Positions 42,422 to 53,999 of a DNA stretch of 64,000 bases are shown here, piece by piece; position 1 is the stretch's first letter; each line of letters starts with the position of its first letter. Origin of the DNA: Metaphire vulgaris (Eukaryota; Annelida; Clitellata; Crassiclitellata; Megascolecidae); contig CM030834.1 in assembly GCA_018105865.1 (NCBI GenBank), forward strand, positions 9,781,219 to 9,845,218, read 5' to 3'. The notes beneath the pieces were generated by a model that saw only the letters and a list, made by a program, of their open reading frames with translations, did no database searches and had not been told where the DNA came from. Made by a program: the position numbers and the translations under genes.

Positions 42422-42829
42422 CAGTGCAGACGATTATATGATGCGATAATGATGGACATGTTTGGTAAGTATTAACAGGCTGAACAAGTTCGCTGAATCC
42501 AATGTTAGTTTTATGGACCCATCTGGCGTCTTCTGTGTCGATCCCGATAATGATGGGCCACAACAGACGATTGATTTTTGCACCTGGTTAAAGCTGTGAA
42601 CATTCTATTTCTATGTTTATATGCGTGATGACAGAAGATGTACGCACATGCTGTCTTGCATAGCCTAGTAATACAATAAGTTCGAAAGCTCTAGTATATT
42701 CCATTTTTATATTAAAATATTCTGATAGACCCAATGTTAAAAATTAGTAGGTCGAGACTTCGAGGAAGACGTCGGCGTTATAGCAAATTGGCTGACGTGG
42801 CTCGGAACTCTAGGGCCCTCGAGTATAGA

Positions 42830-43003
42830 CAGTGGTGGCTCCAGGATTTGGCAAGTTGGGGGGCGTTGGAGTGGCAACTTCTAATCATGGGGGCCAACCA
42901 CTTGTTGTTAGGTATGTAGTATTAAATATAGGGTCCCAACAGGGGGCCACTGGGGACCAGGCACTCAATATGGGGGCACGGACCATCTGTGGAGCCGCCA
43001 CTG
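42830..43003. mobile_element. hAT-type MITE with perfect 8-bp target duplication
   Basis: CAGTGGTGGCTCCAGG...CTGTGGAGCCGCCACTG, flanked by AGTATAGA on both sides (42822-42829, 43004-43011). 174 bp, CAGTGGCGGCTC family. Confidence 0.95.
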
Positions 43004-43499
43004 AGTATAGATGGATTCACTTCGCTCGATATCAATTTTTAGCATCGGAATTGTCTACCTCTGACAAGTTGCTATAGTCGGAACATATTTGTCGGGGCCG
43101 ATCAATGAGGTACCGGGCCCCAATCTGGCACGAATTTCGATTTCACATAGCGCGTCTTCTGTGATTATAATTAGGCTATTATCGATCCCAGAGTGGTCAG
43201 ACATTTTAGAGCCTGACCCTTCGCTGGAGGTCGACAGTTTAGGATGGGACCAGGGCCTGTTTTAACGTGCAGTGATACACAAAATGTGCAGTGATGAAAT
43301 GAAAATGTGCAGTGGTAAAATGCAATTTTCTGTGCTTTGTGCAGTGATACATTTTCCGGACGACCTTTTTGCTTGTTTTTTGCACCGTGCACCGATGTCC
43401 ACAAATTTTCTGAGTTTAGTGCAGTTATAAATTTTTCTTAAAACAGGCCCTGGATGGGACTAGTCGGTCTCCACTAGCCTACATCGGTTTAGAAAAGTA

Positions 43500-43502
<3 letters not shown>

Positions 43503-43547
<45 letters not shown>
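43503..43547. repeat. (TA)n microsatellite
   Basis: Uninterrupted TA run. Confidence 0.95.
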
Positions 43548-43551
<4 letters not shown>

Positions 43552-43593
43552 ACTCCGCTTTTACTCGTTGCCAACATAGCAGACACATTTTCG

Positions 43594-45140
43594 CAGACTT
43601 GGAGTCAAGGCCACAACTTTCGAGGCCAAGGCGAGGCCAAAGACTTGTAACACGAGGCCAAGGCCAAGAGGTCCGAGGCCAAGGCCAGGAGGTCCTAGGC
43701 CAAGGCCGCCAGGTCCGAGGCCGAGGCCGAGGCCAAGGATATCAAGTCCGAGGTGGAGGCCAAGGCCGAGGACCTCACATGTAGGCCTTCACACTACAAA
43801 GTTTGATTTTTGACAGTTACACAGTTGCTAAGTGTTAAATTCTACAGTTTGATCCACAGTTGGTTGCGTAGTTGGCAACTTGGAGGTTTAAGTTGAGGAG
43901 GGCCTACAAATATGAGAATGCCCAGGGCCTACGAAGACCTTATAACGGCCCTGCAGTGGAAGGGATGTACATGGACAGTGGGGCAAAATCCCCCCCTTTC
44001 CCTGCAAATCGCGCGCTGATCAGGGCCAACACTCGGTTTGGGCAGATTAAACGTCAAAATATTGAAATTTTGGGGGCCAAACAAGTGCTGGGCCCCCTAG
44101 ACCCTACCCGAATTATTGGGTGCCCGGGCTCCTTATGGATTGGCGTCCATAGCAGTAAGGTCCAGTACCTACTACCAACCATGTTTTAAAAATAAAATTA
44201 AAATACCTTTTGATGTTTTGTAGCTGTTTGCCACAGTCTCGTGTTTTCTATCCAGATGTTTCTTGAACCCACTTGAATTCCTCGAGTTTCATTTATTATT
44301 TCGCGACAATGCTTGCATTTCGCGGACCACTTTCTTTCATTTATTATTTTGAAATCGGTGAAAGCAAACTTCACAGTGCTAGGCTCATTTGTGGCCATAT
44401 TCTTTGCTTGCGTATTTTTACTTACAAACTTTAATAGGTACAGCAGAGATTGCTGTCACTACGGCGCCGTTTCTTTTCCAAGAGCGACCAGTCTACAACC
44501 TCCTTAGCCTAAGCAGATGCAGCATCGCAGGTGTCTCTGTTATACTTTAGAGACGATAAACCCCGGTCCCTCTGTGAAGCCGCCGCGGTCAAGAATGCAA
44601 TTACTGCTCTAAAATAGACGCCATAATTATATCCATTTAGGTTCAAGCCTTTTAATACTTGTATTAGCAAGAAACCCAATTGTCTGGTCCAAATGCCTAC
44701 TTCAAACCCCCAGGCAATGTTCGCTTTAAACAATGGCAGCCTTGTCAATGCAAGCAACATAATTACAAGCTACTAGAGCTAGCAGGAATTCTCAGGGTCT
44801 ACCGTTTGGATTGAACAGAGGACGTTTTGTTCAGATATTATTCGTCACTTCCAACATTTCGAATGCGCGATTTTCTTGTTTAATTCCATGGAGTGAGGGC
44901 TTGGCCTCGAGTACAAGGCCGAGGACTTGTAGCCCGAGGCCAAGGCCAAGGCCGAGGACTTGTACCCGAGGCCAAGGCCAGCAGGTCCGAGGCCAAGGCC
45001 AAGGCCGAGGACGTGTATCCCGAGGCCAAGGCCAAGGCCAGCTCACTTGGCCTCGAGGCGCCTCGAGGCGCCTCGAGGCGCCTCGAGGCGCCTCGAGGCG
45101 CCTCGAGGCCAAGGCCACGGCCTCGAGGACTCCAAGTCTG
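43594..45140 (-). mobile_element. 1.55-kb hAT element with GGCC-rich ends and a BED finger
   Basis: The ends CAGACTTGGAGTC and GACTCCAAGTCTG are perfect 13-bp inverted repeats. Flanks are CATTTTCG and CATTTTGG (7 of 8). Inside each end is a 200-bp array of AAGGCCAAGGCCGAGG units; the right one also has CCTCGAGGCG repeated about six times (45053-45108). The middle codes for a BED zinc finger on the minus strand, so this is a shrunken relative of an autonomous hAT element. Most of the transposase is gone. Confidence 0.8.
44200..44398 (-). pseudogene. BED zinc-finger fragment of a hAT transposase
   Basis: Minus strand: MATNEPSTVKFAFTDFKIIN, ERKWSAKCKHCREIINETRG, then in another frame SSGFKKHLDRKHETVANSYK. 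The Cx2C pair and the HxxxxH pair of a BED finger are all visible, separated by a one-step frameshift near 44275. BED fingers bind DNA at the N-terminus of hAT transposases. Confidence 0.7.
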
Positions 45141-45531
45141 CATTTTGGTTGATTTTCTCCATGAGTGGTGAGATATATAGGCCTATGACAAATGACCAAA
45201 TGAATGACGTTGAATGTTGCTATTGTCTATATTCATGTGCTATGTTTGTAGGCGTAGGCGCCAGTCTTTCTGTGTGCTGTAACATATAGGCCTAACAGAT
45301 TTGCAGAATCCCATTGAATAGGCTAAACCTAAAAGTGCATTGGAAGATATATGGATTTAAATTTTACAAAAGGGCTACAACTAGATAAAAATGTTGACCG
45401 CTATTCGAGGCTTCCCTAACTAGTACAGTATGCAGAAAATTAAAGATCCACAACCACTGTAGGCCTAAATCGAACACTGGAGTAAAAACCGATCGGCCTA
45501 AGTAAGCCTACACCTTTGGTCGGACGTTGCA

Positions 45532-45611
45532 GCAGCAGCAGCAGCAGCAGCAGATGTGTGAATCGGCCATTGTGACTAAAAACTGTCTTGCTGAAGCTGA
45601 TCGATCGAATA

Positions 45612-45656
<45 letters not shown>
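45532..45656. repeat. (CAG)n and (GA)n microsatellites
   Basis: Seven CAG units at 45530-45552 and a GA run at 45617-45655. Confidence 0.9.
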
Positions 45657-45660
<4 letters not shown>

Positions 45661-46398
45661 ACAGATTAAGGATTTTTACACAGCAATTTGTACGACTGTC
45701 GTTTAACAATACGTATAGATGTTAGATAGACGCGCATGTATGTAGAATGATCGTGGAATGTAGACGCAAAATGTAGACGCCTAATCGCTGCATATACGTT
45801 AGATGAGTTTCACGCCGGAGCTGCTGTCGTCAGTTCGTGTGCTCTGGATTGCAGCAGGATTTGCCAGCCTTCGACGCACAGTTGAACAATATGGTGACTA
45901 CATCGACACAGATTAGTCCTTAGTCTGACCTATAGGCTATACTGTATGCGGTAAGTCGGATCGTTAGCGTTTCTCTTGGGTTTTAGACCTAATTTAGACG
46001 TCTTGACTCATTTGACCCACTAAGCATTCACATACAACAGTACGCAATACATGCACACGATGCGAGTCAATATGCATGTACACTTGTACAGTGTAGATCT
46101 TCACAGAGAATATATCTTGTTCTTAGGAGCAAATGCTCTACGAAAATATGTTTGGTTGAATGGGCCAGCTTGGTCAGGAAAGAAGACCTACACAAGAAAC
46201 TACAATTAAAAACTACAAACGAATGAGGTTCCCGATGCAAAATATGAAACAGAATAAACTCAGCATGGCTGGACACACACACACACACACACACACGCAC
46301 ATGTACAGGGTGGGTCAATAAAGTCGATACCATCCTTTTTCACTGTAAATATTTTCATAATCGCAGGGTCGAAATTTGGTACACTTCTGTGGTGCTAT
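45657..46398. other. no gene recognised
   Basis: Includes a (CA)n at 46272-46296 and a TACAGGGTGGGTCAATAAAG sequence at 46304 that resembles a mariner-type end. Confidence 0.35.
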
Positions 46399-46500
<102 letters not shown>

Positions 46501-46892
46501 ACTCCATAGTCCATAAGGACCGTCGGAGCCAACGGTGTAAGAGTGCTCGCCCATGGCCCTTTCCTTTCTTTGGCCATGTGTATCGCATTTTGGGTGGTGT
46601 CAAGTCCAGTCCATTCAAGAATATCATCGATCCATCTTCTCTTTGGTCTTCCTCTTTTTCGTTATATCCTTAATGCAGCCACTTACGTTTTTCTTTTGAA
46701 TTAGAAACTGCAGCCCAGCCGCTGAGCGAAAACCAGACTAGATGTAGGCCTATATATGCTGTAGAATATGAGCTAATACGTTTTGTTGCTAAATTAATAA
46801 CTGGTACAGAACTGAAGAATGCCGGTTTGTCATGCAGTTTCATATGGACTTTCTGTGCTTGTGGCTTTGTCTTTCAGGCTGTATATTAGGCC

Positions 46893-47127
46893 CTAATTCC
46901 TTAAGAACTGCGATATTGGTTTCAACCTGGACAGAGCTTGGATAATCACTGACTCGCCGTTTCTCCGTCGAACTTGTGCTGTCAAATTTCTACAGCAAAC
47001 GATCAAGACACGTTCCGCTCCACGTCTTGTTTTCAGAAGTTCTGCCGGAAGTCGTCGGGAACACCAAAAATTCTCCTCACACAAATCCTTTATTTGGAAA
47101 CGATCATCTTTCGATGTTCTGCCCATC
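46893..47127 (-). pseudogene. mariner-like transposase N-terminal fragment
   Basis: Minus strand: MGRTSKDDRFQIKDLCEENF, then CSRRLPAELLKTR, GAERVLIVCC and a broken continuation. The MGRTSKxDR start and spacing resemble the helix-turn-helix region of mariner/Tc-type transposases. Later parts need frame changes and the DDE domain is missing. Confidence 0.4.
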
Positions 47128-47275
47128 TTATTAAAATGTAATACACGGTATTTACTTTTAAAAATAGGCTGTAAATAAAACAAACGAAGACTTCACTGTG
47201 ACACTATCACAGCAGAAGCTTGTGAGGAAGAAGTAATTTTTATAGACACTGTATCAAAACATTCAGTCACTAACA

Positions 47276-47595
47276 GGGATATTTTTACACTCCCTAACAT
47301 CCCCCAACACCCCCCCCCCCAATCTGAGACCAACACCCCCATCCAGGGATATTTTGACACCCCAACACCCCCACCCACCACCCACCCCAGAATTTGAGAC
47401 CAGACACACCCCAACACACCCTTCCCAATCTGAGGCAGGGATGACCTTTTCCATTTTGTTTGTTTTTGCTTGTCAGGCTCTTTTTTGGAGACTTGATACA
47501 GTTTTTTTGCTTGTCAGACTTTCTCGGCAGAGATCCCCAAATTCCGACACCCCAAAATTTTCCCGACACCCCATCCCCCAATTCACAATCCTAGA
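47276..47595. repeat. C-rich imperfect repeats (CAGGGATATTTT..CACCCC)
   Basis: Two copies of CAGGGATATTTTnACACnCC and of CAATCTGAGACCA/AATTTGAGACCAG with CCCCAACACCCC between, plus two reverse GCTTGTCAG motifs (47467, 47509). Possibly part of a MITE. Confidence 0.6.
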
Positions 47596-47816
47596 AATAA
47601 CTCTGATCACTAATTTAGGAAATCATACATAGTAGGTTCTATTTTTATGAACGCGTCTATATCATTAGCCTGGTTTCGCTAGGTGGCACCGCCGTACTTT
47701 GGAATTTGAATGAAGGACTTAAATGGCAGCCTTCAGTAAATAACTCTGCACAGAAGCATATCAAATTTCATGCTATTTGACTAAGGGTTATGAAACTATA
47801 TAATACCAGTGGCGTA

Positions 47817-48117
47817 GCCAGGATTTCCTGAAGAAGGGATTATGATTCCCAACTTCGGTAAATTCTCACAAGGAAAAAAGGTTATCATTATCATCATTAT
47901 GATATTATGAGACGGAAAATCCTGACAAGTAGAAAAGGTCGTCAGCTACTATTTCACTTCATTAACTTGATTAAGGGAATTTTAGAATTATATAGGCACA
48001 TGAGCGAGTACAACTATACACAACTATATTGATCTGCAATAAAAAAATTGAAGGAAACAGCCAAGAGAGGAGTTAACCCCAAGCCCTCCCTTGGCTACGC
48101 CTACGCCAACGCCACTG
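47817..48117. mobile_element. hAT-type MITE (CAGTGGCGTAGCCAGG family)
   Basis: CAGTGGCGTAGCCAGG...GCCAACGCCACTG, flanks TATAATAC and CTATATAC (6 of 8). Contains a CTGACAAGTAGAAAAGGTCG motif (47930). It ends 120 bp upstream of the EEP-like start codon. Confidence 0.65.
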
Positions 48118-48238
48118 CTATATACAGTGAAACAGGGTGGTACCGGTTTTATTGGCATCACCCTGTATATATATATACATTAATAGTTGCTTTAGTAAAC
48201 ATTATTTTCACTGTCTATATTCATATATCTGTTTCGAT

Positions 48239-50248
48239 ATGAAGGAGGCGAACATGGCTTCCCTTCTCTCTTTGAATCTAAATGGACGGTTTCGTTCGGG
48301 AGCCGAGGCTCACCGCATCGGTCAGGCCGTTCTGCAGAGGCTGCTGCGCGGAACGGACATCCTCATCGGTCAACAGGCGCACTTCCAACCGTGTCTTCCG
48401 AGCAACTATCGGATGGTCGGGTCTCCCTCGGCCTTCGTCGCCTACAACTGCCAGCTGTACACCGCCACGGAACTCGGCCACGTCCAGTGCCTCGTTCACA
48501 GCAAGTTCAGCGAACTGCCGGCGTCCAACTGGACGGCCGCCAGGGTCTTCTTCGAACAGACGTCGCAGGAGATGCTCGTCGTTTCGTGGTTCACCGACGA
48601 CTCGATTCGGTCGAAGAAGAGGAGCGAAGCTCTCCTGAAGCGACTTATCGGCGCCGCGACGGAGTTCTCGTCGAGTTTTGGTCTTCCGTTTCTCATCGGC
48701 GGATCGTTCAACGTCTCGATGGAGGACGCTAACGCTATACTGAGAAATGCCGGGTTCACGGGCGTTCGTTGCTACGGCTACTGGTTGGATTCGATGCGTA
48801 GGAGCGTTCGCGCCTCGAGTCTCTTCATCTGCGTCGAAACAGACGTCGACCTGGTCCACGTCAGACCGCGGTCTCTCTCCGGCAATCTCTGCCTCGGCTA
48901 TAGGAACGACAACTGGATTAACCCGGAGGATTCCTTCTTCTGGGACCCGCTTTCGGCCAAGATAACGATAACAACGGCGACGGCGACGATGTCTCAGATG
49001 TTCGTTGCCAGTGAGTCGCTGGCATCTCCTCCAAAGTCCAGCATCAAGGACGCCGTCGCAACAACAGCATCAAAACTGCGAGACACGCAGAGAAGACGGC
49101 GACAGAATTTCGACGTTATTCGAACGACCAAAGACTACGATGCGGATAATTATTCGTCGTCCGTGGTCAGCACACTCACACATTTCGCATTGGGTCTGCA
49201 ACAGTCTTCGTCCCAAGAGGAGGGCGAAGACGCTCCTCGTTATGCGAATCCCGCGCTGCTGGCGATCAGCCAGACAGCAGCAGCAGCAGCAGCCAAACGA
49301 AAGCAGACGACACGGCGCCAGATTTGCGCTCAGTCGGAGGAAGCCTACGAAACGGAAGAATTTAGGGAAATTCTGACCCGACTTCGAGCCGGTCGAGAGG
49401 TTCGGATCGGCGAAGAAGAGCCGGGAAAGCGAGAGAACGAGTCTATTAATAAGGCTTCGAGTGCCGAAGAGTACGACTTCGGCGAATATTTCGTCGATCA
49501 CAGCAGGATTTTCCTGACGCAGCAGGACGACCCGGACAGGATGTCGAGCGGACAGTTCTCGCGCAAACTCAGCACAATAAGCGAGAGCGGAGAGAGCAGC
49601 TGCAGTTCCTACAGAGACAGCAACAACCACTACTACAACGACGACGACGACGACAACGACGACGGATCTCTGCACATCGAGCTGGACGACAGCGAGGGCA
49701 CGCCCGGGATGTCATCCGTCGAAGCCTCCAACGACGACGATCTAACGAAGGATAGAATTCGCTGGAAATACAACAACAACAGCAGCAACAACAACAACAA
49801 AAGAGGATCGCTGGACGGATATACGGCGGACGAATCGGCGGAAGAGAAAGTCGGAATTGCTTGCAACTCCTCCTCCTCCGCCGCCTCCTCCTCTGCTGTT
49901 CGCGTTTCGTCGTCGTCGCCGTCGTCGTCGAAGCAATCCAGTCAGGAGGAGAGGATCGTGGAGGGTTCTTCGGACGTCGACCAGGACGACAACCGACCGT
50001 CGGCTCTTTCGTTCGCCGGTCGCTACATCTGCAGGGCGACGAGAGAGGAGGAGAAGAGGGAGGAGGAGGAGGTGAAGGAGGGGGAGGAGAAGCCGAAGAA
50101 GCTGCGGTCGAAGATTAAACCGGAGGAACGTGCGGCGGTCAGAAATTACGAAAATCATGTCGACGCTTTCGATGAAAACTGTTCTTCAATTTCTGAATTT
50201 TACGAAGAAACTAATTTCGAATCGAATTTTGCGTGCAGACTGTTGTGA
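48239..50248 (+). CDS. intronless gene for an EEP-fold-like protein with altered catalytic motifs, copy B
   Basis: The frame gives 669 residues from MKEANMASLL. The Met at 48254 (AACATGGCT, better start context) is an alternative giving 664. An upstream Met at 48137 lies in AT-rich DNA and adds an implausible leader. Residues 8-250 resemble the endonuclease/exonuclease/phosphatase fold: LLSLNLNG (9-16), TDILIGQQAH (39-48), EMLVVSW (111-117), PFLIGGSFN (150-158). The usual metal-binding Glu (QE) is Gln46, and the Asp of GGDFN is Ser156, so metal-dependent catalysis looks lost. From about 255 on it is low complexity: Asp-rich near 464-475, Asn-rich near 511-522, Ser-rich near 542-570, then a Glu/Lys tail. 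GC content and codon use differ clearly from the surrounding AT-rich DNA. Multi-copy invertebrate EEP-like proteins are known; function is unknown. No intron is evident. Confidence 0.75.
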   Translation: MKEANMASLLSLNLNGRFRSGAEAHRIGQAVLQRLLRGTDILIGQQAHFQPCLPSNYRMVGSPSAFVAYNCQLYTATELGHVQCLVHSKFSELPASNWTAARVFFEQTSQEMLVVSWFTDDSIRSKKRSEALLKRLIGAATEFSSSFGLPFLIGGSFNVSMEDANAILRNAGFTGVRCYGYWLDSMRRSVRASSLFICVETDVDLVHVRPRSLSGNLCLGYRNDNWINPEDSFFWDPLSAKITITTATATMSQMFVASESLASPPKSSIKDAVATTASKLRDTQRRRRQNFDVIRTTKDYDADNYSSSVVSTLTHFALGLQQSSSQEEGEDAPRYANPALLAISQTAAAAAAKRKQTTRRQICAQSEEAYETEEFREILTRLRAGREVRIGEEEPGKRENESINKASSAEEYDFGEYFVDHSRIFLTQQDDPDRMSSGQFSRKLSTISESGESSCSSYRDSNNHYYNDDDDDNDDGSLHIELDDSEGTPGMSSVEASNDDDLTKDRIRWKYNNNSSNNNNKRGSLDGYTADESAEEKVGIACNSSSSAASSSAVRVSSSSPSSSKQSSQEERIVEGSSDVDQDDNRPSALSFAGRYICRATREEEKREEEEVKEGEEKPKKLRSKIKPEERAAVRNYENHVDAFDENCSSISEFYEETNFESNFACRLL

Positions 50249-50789
50249 TGGCAGAGACGTGATTGACTGGAAAATTCTCGTTGATGCTTGTGGGGGTGTG
50301 GTGGGTGTGTGTGTGTGTGGGGGGTGGTGGCAGATCAGTCGACAAGGACGGGGAACGAATAGAATGTGTCTCCCTATCAGCATTTGAGTAAAGAATGCTT
50401 TTGCGCCACTCTCTGTGCATCAAACTTCTTGACGCTTAGAGGCTGCAGAGCTTTGTAAACCGCTGTACTGGTTAATTCAGTAATGGCCAAACATCTGGCA
50501 GAAGAAGTTGAACACTGCTGTGTGCCCTTGTTTCGATTCAGTGAGAACAGATTCTGTAGTTTAATGAAATCGAATGAAGAAAATCGTTCTGGTTTATTTT
50601 CAACGGTCTATGCTCACATGAACCGTTATGCGACAGTGAAAATTAGTTTAGAAGAGCGAGCGTACATTTTGTACATTTAGAAACTAATTTCCTTGAGTGG
50701 TCGAAAACTGACCTCCCTCTACATGTATTTGTGTGAATTTTGAAAGACGGATCTCTCAGGCTTCTACCTAATTGGTATAGACTGGTCAG
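50249..50789. other. 3' flank of the EEP-like gene, copy B
   Basis: Matches 279-817 with small indels; no coding signal. The GT-rich run at 50290-50330 is arranged differently from copy A. Confidence 0.4.
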
Positions 50790-51093
50790 CAGTGGCGGTT
50801 CCACGTGGGGGATGAGTGGGGATGCATCCCCCATCGAACTTTTCTGACTTTTTTTGCTTGTGGTGAAACCTATTTTGGGTAAAAAGTCTAGTAAAACTAC
50901 GGGGAAAACTGCGGGTGACGGTTTTTGGCTTGTCAGTCTATTTTTGGTAAAAGTATAGTGAAATTAGGGATACAATTCCCTTTTTGTCAGCCTTTCTCGG
51001 CAAAGTATATTGATGTTCCTTCTAGTTTCACCCCCCACCAACTTCCTATGAATTCATTTCATCCCCCACCAAGAAATCCTGGAGCCGCCACTG
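50790..51093. mobile_element. hAT-type MITE, copy B counterpart
   Basis: Same insertion as 818-1123, flanked by CTGGTCAG (50782-50789, 51094-51101). Confidence 0.85.
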
Positions 51094-51149
51094 CTGGTCA
51101 GCGTTATTGCTCCTCTGTTGTTGCTCTATTGTTGAACATTCGCGACAGC

Positions 51150-51437
51150 TGGTGACGGAATTCGTCAACCGCGGTAATTTTCAACTGCCTTATATCCATT
51201 GGGCCTCTAGGGTATGCAAAGACATAACTACCAGTACATAGACACTTTCATCATCATAACATATTAGGTCAAATCCACTGATGGTAAATCGAGCAGCTTC
51301 GTCGACTGCTATGTGTGTTTCTTGTAGGCAGATGACATCTGCCTTGTGCTGCGTGGCCAGTTGACCAATAAGTACGCGTTTGGCAGAGGATAGCCCCTCA
51401 ACATTCAGTTGGAGGACTCGGAGAGCAGGACCAACAG
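51150..51437 (-). mobile_element. LINE endonuclease fragment, copy B
   Basis: Same fragment as 1180-1470, including LRVLQLNVEG and CLQETH. It carries small indels of its own (for example a lost base near 51219). Confidence 0.65.
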
Positions 51438-51873
51438 CTTGAAAGCTGTCATGAGCTGCTTGTTGCTGGCTTTGAAAGTGACTGGGATCCATGCGGATTC
51501 AGTCGGCAAGGTAGGATCGTTAGTTTCCCCAATAGAATTGGGTACTCACGGGGTGCACCACTTGAAGGTCGATCCAATGCACCCCAAGATAAGGACATTT
51601 TCTTTGATAATGGTTCTATGCTGTGGATGCACTTATTCGCGTGAATTTGTGGTCGTACTACCGAGTGCTTCCAGATGAAAACTCCGTTAGTATAAATGGA
51701 AATTCCAAAGCAGCTTGCTCACATTTCAGACTATTGAAAGTTAATTATTACTAGATCTTTCTAATTAATTGCCAAATTTAAGACACAATGCACCTCGCGA
51801 TCGATTTTGTAGCCATTTCACTCGATGCTCGGCAGAAATCTCTTTTGCTGATGTCCCTCGTACTCGTACTGTC

Positions 51874-52114
51874 AGTTGATCGACAAATAACTTGGAATTA
51901 AAGACAAATCTACCACAACGATGTATAAAAGGTATTTAAAAATTCGCATGTGTTGTAAAAATGTAATGTCTCTGTTAGAAAACATGTCTGGTTTCTTTTG
52001 CTTTATGCCACCGAGGTCGTGAAGTCCCATTTGTACGTCCCATTTGATTTCCTCGCGTACAATTAGAAATTACTAGGGACACAGTTGCACAAACTGAGTA
52101 GTAGTAGTAGTAGC

Positions 52115-52182
<68 letters not shown>
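51874..52182. repeat. 220-bp repeat and (TAG)n, copy B
   Basis: Counterpart of 1909-2218. The TAG array occupies 52098-52182. Confidence 0.8.
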
Positions 52183-52184
<2 letters not shown>

Positions 52185-52239
52185 TTTATATTGGGATTTA
52201 AACTCCAATACCAAACAAGACCGTTGAGATTACATTGAC

Positions 52240-52530
52240 TTGACTCATTGAATTACAGTGTAAAGTAAAGTAACGTAAAATATCGTGGATTTCTATAGCG
52301 CCTTTGGTGCAGCACAACAGTAGCTGCTTATTCTTAGGCGTTCAGCCTTTCTTAAAATAGCTATGGGGAAGGTATATTAATTATCAGCCAGGCAATAGTC
52401 AACATCCAGAGGGCAGTGAGGCAGTGTGCCTCACTGTATGTATGTATGTATGCGTATGTATGTATGCGTATGTATGCCTCACTGTATGTATGTATGTATG
52501 TATTGTATGCTTTTGTATTGTATGCGTTTT
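52240..52530 (-). mobile_element. LINE 3' tail and (GTAT)n, copy B
   Basis: Counterpart of 2280-2590; the GTAT block is shorter here. Confidence 0.6.
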
Positions 52531-52700
52531 GACGTCTGAAAATTTCTAATCAAAGCGCTGCAAACAATTATTTGGGAAGTCTTGAACTGATAAAATAATG
52601 ATCATACAAACTAGTTGACAAATGGTGGCTGTGTCGACGTATTGTCCTGCCACCGTAACGACGACTTTCTCAGTGATATAGAGAGACAGCACACGCGAAA

Positions 52701-52898
52701 ATGAAACCGATATTAAAATCTGTAGTCTGTTTATTTTTTACTTCGATATGCTTAATCAAGTCTGCTGTTTTCCTGCAAATCAGCCTTCCTGGTCGATGTA
52801 TCGTGTCAGTAGTTGAATATACGATCTGGTTTCAAGGTTTGCTATCGATTATTTTTATGCTGATGCTGATGAAATTTATTTGTAAATATATAATATAA
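52701..52898 (+). CDS. short ORF, possible secreted peptide, copy B (uncertain)
   Basis: The 65 codons give the same protein as 2754-2951. See that entry for the features and doubts. Confidence 0.25.
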   Translation: MKPILKSVVCLFFTSICLIKSAVFLQISLPGRCIVSVVEYTIWFQGLLSIIFMLMLMKFICKYII

Positions 52899-53165
52899 AA
52901 TTTATCAGGTTTACTTATGTGAACAAACCTAACTAAGAATCCTGAACACCTAACAGGATTATTTTGTACTATAAGACCAGCCGATCAGTCTTGAGAACAT
53001 CGTTATCGATTACAGATCAATCAATCGAAAAACTTCTATGTCGCCACTATCATAATATCATAATGACCAGACATCAGCCGATGGCGCGCCAAATCCAACT
53101 TGAATAAGAGCCAGGTCAAGACGGAGATATAGGTCTAGAAGATTCTAGATTATTGGCAAATATGA

Positions 53166-53489
53166 ATGAATTTTGTAATTGCACAAACCCGTAAAAATCA
53201 AATTTCAGCCCAAATAGCTAGAGTCGGGTTTAACCAGTGGGGAGGAGGAGGGAGGGGCGTTAATCGAAACCTGGTCATGCAGCATTATGCACAAACTATA
53301 GACGCCATTGTCCTTATTATTGAAGAAGTTGAAATGCGATTGCGATTAAAGATTATTGAAGGCCGTCGCGTTCATCTGACTGTGTTTTTGCGTCTATTCC
53401 GGTTTTCCGTTTCTTTCCATGTTTGTCAAGTTGAAAATGCATTGTCGCAGCTTGACTTCTTCTTCCTGTTCACCAATGATACAAATTAA
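53166..53489 (+). CDS. short ORF of unknown status, copy B
   Basis: Same 107-residue frame as 3219-3542 with silent change(s) only. Not recognised. Confidence 0.15.
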   Translation: MNFVIAQTRKNQISAQIARVGFNQWGGGGRGVNRNLVMQHYAQTIDAIVLIIEEVEMRLRLKIIEGRRVHLTVFLRLFRFSVSFHVCQVENALSQLDFFFLFTNDTN

Positions 53490-53721
53490 AATCAAAGATA
53501 ATATTCGACATATCTGTCGTTTCTTAAATTTGCAAGAGACATGTTGTTGTAGGAGACAGTTTTTAAGGAAAGGAGGCCAAAGGCCAGAGAAGGGAACGAC
53601 GATTCATTCCAACGTCACTGATCTCTGGAAAAGATCCAGAAATTTTGCGTATCGATTTAGAATACCATCGATATAAGCCTATATATGCCCCAGATATTGG
53701 AATCTGTACAGTGGAAGTTTC

Positions 53722-53807
<86 letters not shown>

Positions 53808-53808
53808 C
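53722..53808. repeat. (ATT)n microsatellite, copy B
   Basis: Counterpart of 3772-3858. The second ATT block of copy A is reduced to ATCATCATCATTATT here. Confidence 0.95.
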
Positions 53809-53999
53809 GACCAATCGAGGTACACTTTCATAGCAACGCTGTTCAAATGGGATTTTTATCATCATCATCATTATTATTTTGATATTAAAAGTTTTCAGGA
53901 TCTGTTTCAACTGCAAGCAATTCTTGCGTTAGGCCATATAGGTCTACCCAACTGTTAGACGATGACTGCTCTGCTCTTTCGATATCACTACTTGCTAAG

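Noticed and set aside
44811..45289. Overlapping Arg/Glu-rich frames on both strands
   Set aside because: They read the AAGGCCGAGG arrays of the hAT element.
48278..49675. Other long frames within the EEP-like gene (for example a 193-codon one on the minus strand)
   Set aside because: They are shadows of the GC-rich coding sequence; only the main plus frame has family-like motifs and the copy-A counterpart of its end.
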